Shown one piece after another: positions 9,499 through 17,762 of a DNA stretch of 64,000 nt. The DNA lies in assembly GCF_002915175.1 (NCBI RefSeq), contig NZ_NXEJ01000008.1, forward strand, positions 62,001-126,000. Direction: 5' to 3'. Source of the stretch: Agrobacterium rosae (GTDB taxonomy: Bacteria > Pseudomonadota > Alphaproteobacteria > Rhizobiales > Rhizobiaceae). The first letter of the stretch is position 1, and each line of letters begins with the position of its first letter. The notes under the pieces were generated by a model. It worked only from the letters and a program-made list of their open reading frames with translations, had not been told where the DNA came from and searched no databases. The translations under genes were made by a program, and so were the position numbers.

Positions 9499-11750
9499 GT
9501 GGCTTTCTCCTGCGTGGCAGCGGTTGCAATCGGGGCTGAGATGGGGCTTGCCGCGGTGGCGGCGATGCCGTGGACGCGGTTTTCGCGGCGCAATCTGCGT
9601 TCACCGACCAGCAACTGGAAGCCGGTGATCACGGTAATCATCACCACGATCAGCATGGATGAATAGGCAATGGCGACGCCGTACTCGCCGTTCTCTACCA
9701 AGCCAACGATATAGGATGTCGCCATGTTGTATTGCGCGCTGACGAGGAAGATCACGGCGCTTATGGAGGTGATGGCGCGTACGAATGAATACACAAGCGC
9801 AGCGGTGATGGCGGGGCGCAGCAGCGGCAAAATGACCTTGCGGATGGTGCGGAAACTGTTGGCACGCAGCGTCATCGACGCTTCATCCAGGCTCTTGTCG
9901 AGCTGGCTCATGGCCGCGATGCCGCCACGCACACCAACCGGCATATTGCGGAACACGAAGCAGGCGACGAGGATCAGCGCCGTGCCGGTCATTTCCAGCG
10001 GTGGCAGGTTGAAGGCCATGATGTAGCTGATGCCGATGACCGTGCCGGGAATGGCAAAGCTCATCATCAGCGCGAATTCGAACAGCCCTCGTCCGGCAAA
10101 CTTCTGCCGCACGATGACATAGGCCGTCGCCAGACCTACGGCGGCCGTCAATGGTGCGGAAATCAGTGCGATCTCCATCGTCGTCCAGAACGAGTTCCAG
10201 GCAACGCCCGTCCAGGCAATGCCGCCATCGCGGATACTGAACGAAAAGGCACGCGCGTAGTGGTCCAGCGTCAGCGAATTGTCCAGACCCCAGGTTTTGA
10301 CGAAGCCGCCGAAGGCAATCATGCCGTAAACCACTACGGTGAAGATCATCCATGGAATGACCAGTGCATGGACAAAGATGGACAGTGATTTCGGCAGCGC
10401 GATATGCGATCCGGAATCCCCTTTACCTGTGACGGTGGCGAAATTCTTTCCAGCCAGCCAGAAGCGTTGCGCCAGAAAGGCAGAGAGCGTGAAGCACAGA
10501 AGAATGAGGGCGAGCACAGCGGCACGCGATGGATCGTTCTGCGAGCCAACAACGGCAAAGAATATCTCCGTCGATAGCACGCCATGGCTGCCGCCCAGCA
10601 CCAGCGGATTGCCGAAATCCGCCATGCTTTCGATGAAGCCGATCAGGAAGGCATTAGCCAATCCGGGCTTCATCAGCGGCAGCGAGACGCGCCAGAAGGT
10701 GCGCCAGCGATCCGCACGCAGCGTCTGCGATGCTTCCTCCATTGATGGGCTGACGCCTTCGACAACGCCAATCAGCACCAGAAACGAGATCGGCGTAAAC
10801 GACAGTACCTGAGCAATCCAGATGCCGGTCAGGCCGTAGAGCCAGCGGCTGGGTTCAATTCCGAAGAGGTCTGAAAGCCCCATCGTCACCATTCCGGCGC
10901 GCCCGAACAGCAGCGTCAGCGCCAGACCGATCACAAAAGGCGGCGTGATGATCGGCAACACGGTCAGCAAACGCAAGCCCTTCTTGAACGGAAAGCGGGT
11001 GCGGGTGGCGACAAGCGCAAATGCGAGACCAAGCAACGTCGATCCCGTCGCGGTCATGATCGCTAGCCATAGGGTGCGCCAGGCCAGACCGCAGCGATCT
11101 CCTCCGATCACGCAACTCAAGCTCCAGATGGACGGATCCTGAATGTTGCGCGCGAAACCCGTTGCATTAAACGAGCCGTCGAAATCCTGAAACCCACCGA
11201 CGAACATGCTGCCGATCGGATAAAAGACGAAGATCGCCACCAGAAAAACCAGCAGTGATATGGTGGCAACCACGAAGGCATCGCCCTTCATGACACCGCG
11301 TTCCGCAAGACCGAACGAAAAGATAAGCACGAAGAGAAAGGCCGACAGCATGGCCCCCGCGCCCATCGCCGGCTGACCATTGGCAAGCGTGCCGAACAGG
11401 GTTTCGGTGATTGTCCAGTTCCATCCAGAAAAGCCGATTGCTAGGCCTTGTAGCGCCAGAAAGACCACACCTGTACCACCTGCCAGGGCGAGGATTTTTC
11501 CGCGTAGCATGGGATTGGCAATGAACCGCGCAGCGATTGCGGCCAGCAGCGCCAACAGCGCAACCACGAGCCATAACCGTCCATGGCTGAAAATCTGCAA
11601 CAGGCCGGGGCCATTGGCGGCGTCGCTGAAGAAAGCAGCAATCCATTTGAATGACAGAAAGCCGCCTTCGATCCGGTACCATGGCAGGATGAGGAACGCT
11701 GCAATGCCAGCAGCAAGCGTCAGGTCCAGCCTTCGGTTGCGATTGTCCAT
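9495..11750 (-). CDS. Fused double ABC permease, AfuB/FbpB type, with N-terminal membrane extension
   Basis: A 751-residue inner-membrane protein with two tandem permease domains. Each has its own EAA loop: EEASQTLRADRWRTFWRV in the first half and DEASMTLRANSFRTIRKV in the second. The start at 11750 has GAAGGA about 12 bases upstream. Before the first permease domain there are about 190 residues holding several extra hydrophobic segments (near 12-25, 62-78, 88-105, 130-145, 155-180), longer than the minimal fused permease. It overlaps the ATPase start by 4 bases and follows the binding-protein gene after a 95-base gap with a 9-bp stem-loop. Confidence 0.9.
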   Translation of the reverse strand: MDNRNRRLDLTLAAGIAAFLILPWYRIEGGFLSFKWIAAFFSDAANGPGLLQIFSHGRLWLVVALLALLAAIAARFIANPMLRGKILALAGGTGVVFLALQGLAIGFSGWNWTITETLFGTLANGQPAMGAGAMLSAFLFVLIFSFGLAERGVMKGDAFVVATISLLVFLVAIFVFYPIGSMFVGGFQDFDGSFNATGFARNIQDPSIWSLSCVIGGDRCGLAWRTLWLAIMTATGSTLLGLAFALVATRTRFPFKKGLRLLTVLPIITPPFVIGLALTLLFGRAGMVTMGLSDLFGIEPSRWLYGLTGIWIAQVLSFTPISFLVLIGVVEGVSPSMEEASQTLRADRWRTFWRVSLPLMKPGLANAFLIGFIESMADFGNPLVLGGSHGVLSTEIFFAVVGSQNDPSRAAVLALILLCFTLSAFLAQRFWLAGKNFATVTGKGDSGSHIALPKSLSIFVHALVIPWMIFTVVVYGMIAFGGFVKTWGLDNSLTLDHYARAFSFSIRDGGIAWTGVAWNSFWTTMEIALISAPLTAAVGLATAYVIVRQKFAGRGLFEFALMMSFAIPGTVIGISYIMAFNLPPLEMTGTALILVACFVFRNMPVGVRGGIAAMSQLDKSLDEASMTLRANSFRTIRKVILPLLRPAITAALVYSFVRAITSISAVIFLVSAQYNMATSYIVGLVENGEYGVAIAYSSMLIVVMITVITGFQLLVGERRLRRENRVHGIAATAASPISAPIATAATQEKAT

Positions 11751-11796
11751 AGCGGTCGCGCATCCTTCGATGTCAATTGAGCACAATGTCGGGAGA

Positions 11797-11823
11797 TGCG
11801 CGGCCACAGATCAGGGCCGCGCA
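11797..11823 (-). terminator. Stem-loop between AfuA-like and AfuB-like genes
   Basis: TGCGCGGCC pairs perfectly with GGCCGCGCA across a 9-base loop, 23 bases after the binding-protein stop. No T-run follows. The position matches the hairpins after the other binding-protein genes in this window. Confidence 0.7.
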
Positions 11824-11845
11824 GTGATGCTATTGTGAACAGCAA

Positions 11846-12874
11846 TTAGTTGGCTTTGGCACCGATCTCGGTGTCCCAGCGGCCCAGCAGTTCTTTGCGC
11901 TTTTCAGGATCGCCATAGGTCTTGAAGTCGTAATCGATCAACTTGATATCCTCGAACTTCGGTGCCTCTTTGGGAATTTCGGCATTCTTGTTCGAGGGCA
12001 GCTGGAAGGACTTGGCGTCCTTCATATGCGACTGCACCTCTGCCTTCAGCGCCCAGTCATACCAGATCTTGGCATTTTCCAGATTGCGCGCACCCTTGAC
12101 GATCGACATCGAGCCGATCTCGTAGCCTGTGCCTTCGCAAGGCGCGATCGACTTGACCGGGAAACCTTCGGCTGTCTGCGCAACGGCATCATGCATGAAG
12201 ACGATGCCGATTGCCGTTTCACCGCGCGCCGCAGCCTTTACCGGTGCGGAACCGGACTTTGTATATTGGGAAATATTGGCGTTGAGCTTACCGAGATAGT
12301 CGAACGCCTTGTCCTCACCCATGATCTGGGCCAGCGAAGCGAGTGCCGTATAAGCAGTCCCCGACGAATTCGGATTGGCGATCTGGATCTCGCCCTTGAA
12401 GGCAGGATCGAGAAGATCGGCCCAGCATTTGGGCTCCTTGTATCCCTTGGTCTTGAAAATTTCGGTGTTGTAGCCCCAGCCAAGAGCACCAGCGTAAACG
12501 CCGACCGTCCTGTAGCCTGAGCTTTCCGCCTGCTTCCTTGCCCAGTCCTGCAACTGATCGAGCATGGGCGACTTGTATTCCAGCGTCAGGTTTTCCGATG
12601 CGGCCTGGAGATGCGGATCACCCGTTCCTGCCCACCAGACGTCGGTCTTGGGGTTGCGAGCCTCGGCGCGGATCTTGGCATAGGTCTCGCCGGACGACAG
12701 GCGGACCATATTAACCTTGATGCTGTTGTCCTTCTCGAACATATCCTTCATCTGCTCGCAGATGACCACGTCGGCCGAGCAGATGAGATTCAGATCGCCA
12801 GCCGCCAGAGCCGTCGATGCACTAAAGGCTAGACCAGCCGCAAAGCCAGCCGCTGCAAGATGCGCTGCACCCAT
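11846..12874 (-). CDS. Periplasmic binding protein, AfuA/FbpA family (candidate sugar-phosphate binder)
   Basis: A 342-residue binding protein. The start at 12874 has GGGAGGAA just upstream and begins a signal peptide of about 24 residues ending STALA before AGDLNLICS; the frame runs 31 codons further but without signal character. The mature protein shows the family 1 / FbpA-like pattern (DVWWAGTGDPHLQA, GWGYNTEIF, GEIQIANPNSSGTAYTAL). The paired Tyr that ligate ferric iron in FbpA are not evident near the C terminus. Members of this branch include AfuA, which binds glucose-6-phosphate, fructose-6-phosphate and sedoheptulose-7-phosphate. First gene of a probable operon with the fused permease, ATPase and phosphatase; transcribed divergently from the LacI gene. 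Confidence 0.88.
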   Translation of the reverse strand: MGAAHLAAAGFAAGLAFSASTALAAGDLNLICSADVVICEQMKDMFEKDNSIKVNMVRLSSGETYAKIRAEARNPKTDVWWAGTGDPHLQAASENLTLEYKSPMLDQLQDWARKQAESSGYRTVGVYAGALGWGYNTEIFKTKGYKEPKCWADLLDPAFKGEIQIANPNSSGTAYTALASLAQIMGEDKAFDYLGKLNANISQYTKSGSAPVKAAARGETAIGIVFMHDAVAQTAEGFPVKSIAPCEGTGYEIGSMSIVKGARNLENAKIWYDWALKAEVQSHMKDAKSFQLPSNKNAEIPKEAPKFEDIKLIDYDFKTYGDPEKRKELLGRWDTEIGAKAN

Positions 12875-12917
12875 GATTATTCCTCCCGTTTTGGAATGAC
12901 GCCTCCACGCCATACGC

Positions 12918-12935
12918 TTTGCAAGCGTGTGCAAA
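12918..12935. promoter_or_regulatory. Candidate LacI-family operator upstream of the AfuA-like gene
   Basis: TTTGCA-6-TGCAAA is an inverted repeat 43 bases upstream of the AfuA-like start. It contains TGTGCAA, which is also one arm of the repeat at 13017-13042 on the other side of this divergent promoter region. Confidence 0.5.
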
Positions 12936-13016
12936 GACTTGATGATCATGGCTGCAATGTCAACCAATAATCTGCGATATCGCTAATTTTGGGGGTATAA
13001 GCTTGTCATCACCCTG

Positions 13017-13042
13017 TTGCACACAGTTGCAATGATGTGCAA
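13017..13042. promoter_or_regulatory. Candidate LacI-family operator upstream of the lacI-type gene
   Basis: TTGCACA-12-TGTGCAA, 7-bp perfect arms, ends 22 bases before the regulator start. The shared TGTGCAA/TTGCACA half-sites here and at 12928-12934 suggest the regulator controls both itself and the importer. Confidence 0.5.
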
Positions 13043-13064
13043 TGAATGCACAAGCGAGGTTGTG

Positions 13065-14075
13065 ATGGGTGAGCGTAAGATTTTTGTCAGTGCCAAGGAT
13101 GTCGCAGACCGCGCAGGCGTTTCACGCTCAGCGGTGTCGCGAACATTTACCGCGGGTGCCAGTGTTTCGGAAGAAACTCGCCGCAAGGTGACAGAGGCGG
13201 CAGAGGCGCTTGGTTATCACGTTAACCACCTCGCCCGTGGGCTGATGCGCAACGAAAGCGTCATCGTCTGTTTAATCGTGTCTGAACTCGATACGCCCTA
13301 CCGCGCCGGGTTGATCAAGGCTCTGACCCAGCAGTTGCAGGCCAATGCAAAGGTTGCGATGCTGATCAATACTGACCGCTCGGATGACAGCGTCGAGCTG
13401 GCACTGCGGCAAGCCATTCGCTACCGTGCCGATGCCTCGATCATTCTTTCGGGCATGCCGGACAAGTCGATCACCGACCTCTGTCTGCGCAATGGTCAAA
13501 GACTTGTGCTGATCAACCGCGCCGATGAACAGGCCGGTCCGTTGCGCATCAATCTTGACGACCGGGAAGCGGCGCGGCGCGCCTTTACCGCTTTCCTACG
13601 CGCCGGTTGCCGCGAGTTCGGATTTGCCAATTCGCAGGCGATGACCCCAAGTCTGATGGCGCGTGAAGAAGGCTTTGTGGCCGCCGGTCTTGAACACGGC
13701 ATTGTGGTCAGCGTCGAACGGTTCGGCCCGACCTCATACCAGAGCGGCACTGTTCTGGCACAACGCTTCATGACTCGCGCCAAGCGACCGGATGCCGTGT
13801 TCTGCGCCACCGATCTTCTGGCCTGCGGCTTCATGGATTCCGCCCGCCACCAGTTCAAGATCGATATCCCGTCAGAACTCTGCGTCATCGGCTTCGACGA
13901 CATCGAGCAAGCATCTTGGGAATCCTATGACATGACGACATTTGCGCAGCCGGTACAGGTCATCGCCCGTGAGGCTGTTGCGTGGCTCAGCCAGTCGGCG
14001 GAGCCGGCAGATGCGAAGCACCTTTCCAAACTGGCACCGGAATTGATATGGCGCGGATCGGTGCGCGGAAAGTAA
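13065..14075 (+). CDS. LacI-family transcriptional regulator of the AfuABC-like operon
   Basis: A 336-residue repressor. The helix-turn-helix (VSAKDVADRAGVSRSAVSRT) and hinge helix (HVNHLARGLM) occupy roughly residues 8-60, followed by a periplasmic-binding-protein-like effector domain (ADASIILSG, CVIGFDDIEQASWES). The ATG at 13065 with GAGG 6 bases upstream is preferred; an in-frame start at 13017 lies inside the candidate operator. It is divergent from the AfuA-like gene, the usual layout for a local regulator whose effector is the imported sugar or sugar phosphate. Confidence 0.88.
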   Translation: MGERKIFVSAKDVADRAGVSRSAVSRTFTAGASVSEETRRKVTEAAEALGYHVNHLARGLMRNESVIVCLIVSELDTPYRAGLIKALTQQLQANAKVAMLINTDRSDDSVELALRQAIRYRADASIILSGMPDKSITDLCLRNGQRLVLINRADEQAGPLRINLDDREAARRAFTAFLRAGCREFGFANSQAMTPSLMAREEGFVAAGLEHGIVVSVERFGPTSYQSGTVLAQRFMTRAKRPDAVFCATDLLACGFMDSARHQFKIDIPSELCVIGFDDIEQASWESYDMTTFAQPVQVIAREAVAWLSQSAEPADAKHLSKLAPELIWRGSVRGK

Positions 14076-14191
14076 ATCTGAAACTTCGTGCTGACCGAGA
14101 AACCAGGTCAACAACCGCTATCAGCTCACATCGCCCTTATGACTGCCGCCTCGCCCATGTTTCCATCGATACGGGCGAGGCGGAAGTGAAA

Positions 14192-16237
14192 TCAGTTTTC
14201 CAGCTGCTCGAGGACATCTCGTGCAGCATTAACAACCGCTTCGGTCGTGATGTTAAACTTCTTGTAGACGTCTTCTATCTTTCCAGACGCACCGAAGCGA
14301 TGCATGCCGATGAACTTGCCATCGAGGCCGATATATCGATCCCAGGAATCCTGAACGGCCGCTTCAACGGCGACGCGCGCGCGGGTTTTGCCGATGACGG
14401 AGCGTTGGTAAACATCGTCTTGTCTTTCAAACAACAGCCTGCACGGCATGGACACGACGGCGGTTGGCACGCCCTCTTGCTGAAGAATATCCCGGGCCTT
14501 CACGGCTAGTTGCAGCTCCGATCCAGATGAGAAAATCGTCAGTTTGCGCTCACCACCCTCCGCATCCAGCAGGACATATCCGCCCTTAGCCGAAAGATTG
14601 TCACGTCCCGCGTCTTGTCTGAGCAAAGGCAATGGCTGTCGAGAAAGGGCGATGAGCGCGGCTTGCCTCGGCGCGTCGAGAATGGATTCCCAGCACTCCG
14701 CTGTCTCGACCGAGTCGCCCGGACGATAGACCGCAAGTTGCGGTATGGCGCGAAGGGCGCTCAGATGTTCTATCGGCTGATGCGTTGGCCCATCTTCACC
14801 CAGACCGATGGAATCATGAGTCATCACGAAAATGGTGCGGATTTCCATCATGGCAGCCAGACGAATAGAAGGACGGCAATAATCCGAGAATGTCAGAAAT
14901 GTTCCGCCGTAGGGGATAAGACCACAATGGAGGGCGATACCGTTCATGATCGCCGCCATTCCGTGTTCGCGAACACCGTAATGGACGTAGGACCCGGAAA
15001 ATTCTCCTGGCACGATCTCGATCTGATTTTTTGCCTTGGTGTTATTGGACGGCGTCAGATCGGCGGAACCGCCGAGCATCTCTGGAACCGCATCAAAAAG
15101 GTGATTGAGCACGACACCGCTGGCTTGACGAGATGCGAGGTCCTTTTCGCTCTGTAAAAGTTCAGTCTTCGCATCCGCTATAGCATCACGCCATCCCGCA
15201 GGGAGTTCCCCCTCCAGACGCCGTTTGAAGGCGTCACCGATTTCGCCCTTTGTTTCAGCAACCCGCTTTGACCATTCAAGCCTCTTTGTGCGACCTTTCG
15301 CGCCAATCTTGCGCCAGTCATCAAGCAAGTGCTGCGGAATTTCGAATGGTGGCGAGGGCCAGTCCAACAACTGGCGGGCACCCGCAATTTCTTCCTCTCC
15401 CGGCGCATCACTATGGGCTTTCTGTGTACCAGCCTTGGTTGGGAACCCGAAACCAATGATGGTCCGGCAGGAGATGAGTGTTGGCTTGTCGGTGACATTT
15501 CTTGCTTCGATGATAGCTGCCCTTATGGCATCCGTATCGTGGCCATCAATTTCCACTACGTGCCAATTGGAGGCTCGGAAACGGGCGGTTTGGTCATCGG
15601 ATTCCGCAAGCTTGGTAGCACCATCAATGGAAATCGAATTGTTGTCGAAGAATGCAATCAATCGCCCGAGTTTGCGGTGGCCAGCAAACGATATCGCCTC
15701 TTGGCTGATACCCTCCATCAAGCATCCGTCACCCAGAAAAACATAAGTGAAGTGATCGACGAGATCGTCTCCGAAGGAGGCATTCATAATTCTCTCGGCA
15801 AAGGCGAAGCCTACAGAGTTCGCAAGCCCCTGCCCCAACGGCCCGGTCGTGGTCTCAATGCCGGTCGCGTGATGATATTCAGGGTGGCCTGCTGTTCGGC
15901 TGTCGATTTGACGAAAACGTTTGATCTCATCCAGCGTCATGTCTCCGTATCCGGTCAGATACAGCAGGCTATAGAGCAACATGGAGCCATGACCGTTGGA
16001 AATGATGAAGCGGTCCCGGTCGAACCAATGGGGCTCCTGCGGATCGAACGTCATGAATTCGGAAAACAGCACTGTCGCAATATCTGCCATGCCCATTGGC
16101 ATGCCCGGGTGGCCGCTTTTTGCTTGCTGTACGGCGTCCATCGACAAAAACCTGATACAATTGGCAAGCTCGCGCAAATGCGGATCACGCGGTGGCGGAA
16201 CGGATTTATGAGTGGGAACGGTTGATTGATCCGGCAT
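14192..16237 (-). CDS. tkt: Transketolase
   Basis: A 681-residue thiamine-diphosphate enzyme that moves two-carbon units between ketose and aldose phosphates in the pentose-phosphate pathway; a cytoplasmic dimer. Visible elements are SGHPGMPMG near the N terminus, GHGSMLLYSLLYLTGY, GPLGQGLANSVG, the cofactor motif GDGCLMEG-through-FFDNNSISIDG, the catalytic Glu in VREHGMAAIMNG, and SIGLGEDGPTHQPIEHL with its phosphate-binding His. The start at 16237 is chosen because GAGGAG lies 7 bases upstream, while the ATG at 16255 has no such site. It is divergent from gnd, 367 bases apart. It is probably an accessory copy in a phosphosugar-use region rather than the housekeeping one (inference). Confidence 0.95.
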   Translation of the reverse strand: MPDQSTVPTHKSVPPPRDPHLRELANCIRFLSMDAVQQAKSGHPGMPMGMADIATVLFSEFMTFDPQEPHWFDRDRFIISNGHGSMLLYSLLYLTGYGDMTLDEIKRFRQIDSRTAGHPEYHHATGIETTTGPLGQGLANSVGFAFAERIMNASFGDDLVDHFTYVFLGDGCLMEGISQEAISFAGHRKLGRLIAFFDNNSISIDGATKLAESDDQTARFRASNWHVVEIDGHDTDAIRAAIIEARNVTDKPTLISCRTIIGFGFPTKAGTQKAHSDAPGEEEIAGARQLLDWPSPPFEIPQHLLDDWRKIGAKGRTKRLEWSKRVAETKGEIGDAFKRRLEGELPAGWRDAIADAKTELLQSEKDLASRQASGVVLNHLFDAVPEMLGGSADLTPSNNTKAKNQIEIVPGEFSGSYVHYGVREHGMAAIMNGIALHCGLIPYGGTFLTFSDYCRPSIRLAAMMEIRTIFVMTHDSIGLGEDGPTHQPIEHLSALRAIPQLAVYRPGDSVETAECWESILDAPRQAALIALSRQPLPLLRQDAGRDNLSAKGGYVLLDAEGGERKLTIFSSGSELQLAVKARDILQQEGVPTAVVSMPCRLLFERQDDVYQRSVIGKTRARVAVEAAVQDSWDRYIGLDGKFIGMHRFGASGKIEDVYKKFNITTEAVVNAARDVLEQLEN

Positions 16238-16604
16238 TGGGATACTCCTCGACATGCGCGCTGTTGCGGCGTCACTGTTAAAAAGGGCATCCCACCACTA
16301 AATGTTCCAACACTCCCACGTGTTCTTTGTTTATCGGATGACAAATCGGCGCACAGTCCGACACGTGCGCCGTGGAGATGCCGCAATTGCTCATGAGGTT
16401 TGGCTCAACTGCTTTATGGCAGCCACAGATTTGAACTCGTGATCACTGTATCATTCAGCGCTGCTGGAACCTCCGCCGGTTATATGTGATTTATTCTGAC
16501 GAGCAGTGCGCCCAAAAGGATAATCCTCAAATTGTCCCAACAGGCCACACATCTGAACACACCAAACATCTAGAAATCATCGACTTCACCATAAGGAAAA
16601 TCAC
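16238..16604. other. Divergent intergenic region between tkt and gnd
   Basis: 367 bases without a convincing gene. It must hold the promoters of both genes. I see only a short inverted repeat, AACAC-6-GTGTT at 16309-16324, and an AAGGAAAA ribosome-binding site directly before gnd. No clear sigma-70 or stress-type promoter stands out. Confidence 0.6.
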
Positions 16605-17621
16605 ATGCAGATCGGAATGATGGGACTGGGCAGGATGGGCGCAAACATGGTCCGGCGCCTGTTGAAGGGCGGCCACGAGTGCGTCGTTTTCGATATCAAC
16701 CCAGCAAGCGTTTCAGCCTTGGTCGCCGAAGGAGCAGTTGGTGCGAGTTCAGTCGAGGACTTCGTTTCCAAGCTGCAAAAACCAGCCTGCGCCTGGCTGA
16801 TGCTGCCAGCGGCGATCACGGGTGCGAATGTCGACAAGATTGCAGCACTCATGACGACCGGCGACATCATTATCGATGGTGGCAATTCCTATTACCATGA
16901 TGACGTCGATAAGGCCGAGCAGCTGCGCGCCAAAGGCATCGATTACGTGGATGTCGGCACCAGCGGTGGTGTCTGGGGTATTGAACGCGGCTATTGCCTG
17001 ATGATTGGCGGACCCGACAATGCCGTACGCCATCTCGATCCTATTTTCGCAACCCTTGCCCCAGGCAATACACCAGACGCACAGGCATCGAGTGAAGGAT
17101 TGCGCACTGCGCATCTTGGATATCTGCATTGCGGGCCAACAGGTGCAGGCCACTTCGTAAAAATGGTCCATAACGGTATCGAATACGGCATGATGGCCGC
17201 TTATGCGGAGGGCATGAATATTCTGAAGGCCGCCAATGCCGGCAAAAAGGCCCGGGATGTGGATGCCGAAACCAGCCCGCTGCAAACGCCACAATATTAC
17301 CAGTTCGATATCGATATGGCTGCGGTTTCGGAAGTGTGGCGACACGGTAGCGTCATCAGCTCCTGGCTTCTGGACCTGACGGCCGATGCCCTGAGACAGG
17401 ATCCCGAACTGGCAGCGTTTGGTGGTCGGGTTTCCGATTCCGGCGAAGGTCGCTGGACGCTCAAGGCGGCAATCGACACGGGTGTGCCAACACCTGTCCT
17501 TTCGTCGGCGCTGTTCCAGCGGTTCAGTTCACAAGGCGAGTCTCTTTATGCGGACAAGATGCTCTCGGCGATGCGCTTTGCCTTCGGTGGTCATCACGAA
17601 AAACCCAAGTCCGGGGACTGA
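16605..17621 (+). CDS. gnd: 6-phosphogluconate dehydrogenase, decarboxylating, short type
   Basis: A 338-residue cytoplasmic enzyme converting 6-phosphogluconate to ribulose-5-phosphate, CO2 and a reduced nicotinamide cofactor. It has the Rossmann motif GLGRMGAN at residues 7-14, IIDGGNSYYHD, the substrate motif GTSGGVWGIERGYCLMIGG and the catalytic HFVKMVHNGIEYG. At about 340 residues it is the short bacterial form (GntZ/YqeC-like) that lacks the C-terminal tail of the 470-residue enzyme. Such forms often prefer NAD; preference here is not visible. Convergent with the molybdenum hydroxylase operon, with two inverted repeats in between. Confidence 0.94.
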   Translation: MQIGMMGLGRMGANMVRRLLKGGHECVVFDINPASVSALVAEGAVGASSVEDFVSKLQKPACAWLMLPAAITGANVDKIAALMTTGDIIIDGGNSYYHDDVDKAEQLRAKGIDYVDVGTSGGVWGIERGYCLMIGGPDNAVRHLDPIFATLAPGNTPDAQASSEGLRTAHLGYLHCGPTGAGHFVKMVHNGIEYGMMAAYAEGMNILKAANAGKKARDVDAETSPLQTPQYYQFDIDMAAVSEVWRHGSVISSWLLDLTADALRQDPELAAFGGRVSDSGEGRWTLKAAIDTGVPTPVLSSALFQRFSSQGESLYADKMLSAMRFAFGGHHEKPKSGD

Positions 17622-17669
17622 CAAAAAGTCAAGGCATTCACACTTGACCTAGAAAACGTCGTTGCGAAC

Positions 17670-17707
17670 ATCGACGTGGGCGGAGATATGATCCCTCCCA
17701 CGTCGAT
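17670..17707. terminator. Hairpin between the convergent gnd and hydroxylase genes
   Basis: ATCGACGTGGG and CCCACGTCGAT form a perfect 11-bp inverted repeat around a 16-base loop. A second shorter repeat, GTCAAG-9-CTTGAC, lies at 17628-17648. There is no T-run on either side, so this may be a factor-dependent or weak bidirectional terminator. Confidence 0.5.
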
Positions 17708-17762
17708 ACTTCACCCGCTCATCCATAGAGGTCTGCGCCGGATGAACCGCCGCTACCCAACG

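Noticed and set aside
13003..13020. Possible Pho box (TTGTCAT-4-CTGTTGC) near the organophosphate block
   Set aside because: The first half fits the PhoB heptamer but the second matches at only four of seven positions, and it points toward the LacI gene rather than the importer. Not strong enough to claim phosphate control.
15329..16225. 298-codon open frame antisense to transketolase
   Set aside because: It mirrors a GC-rich real gene with unmistakable catalytic motifs, has no recognisable domain of its own and lacks a credible ribosome-binding site.
16309..16324. AACAC-6-GTGTT repeat between tkt and gnd as an operator
   Set aside because: Only 5-bp arms in a 367-base region; such repeats are expected by chance, and no regulator gene is adjacent.
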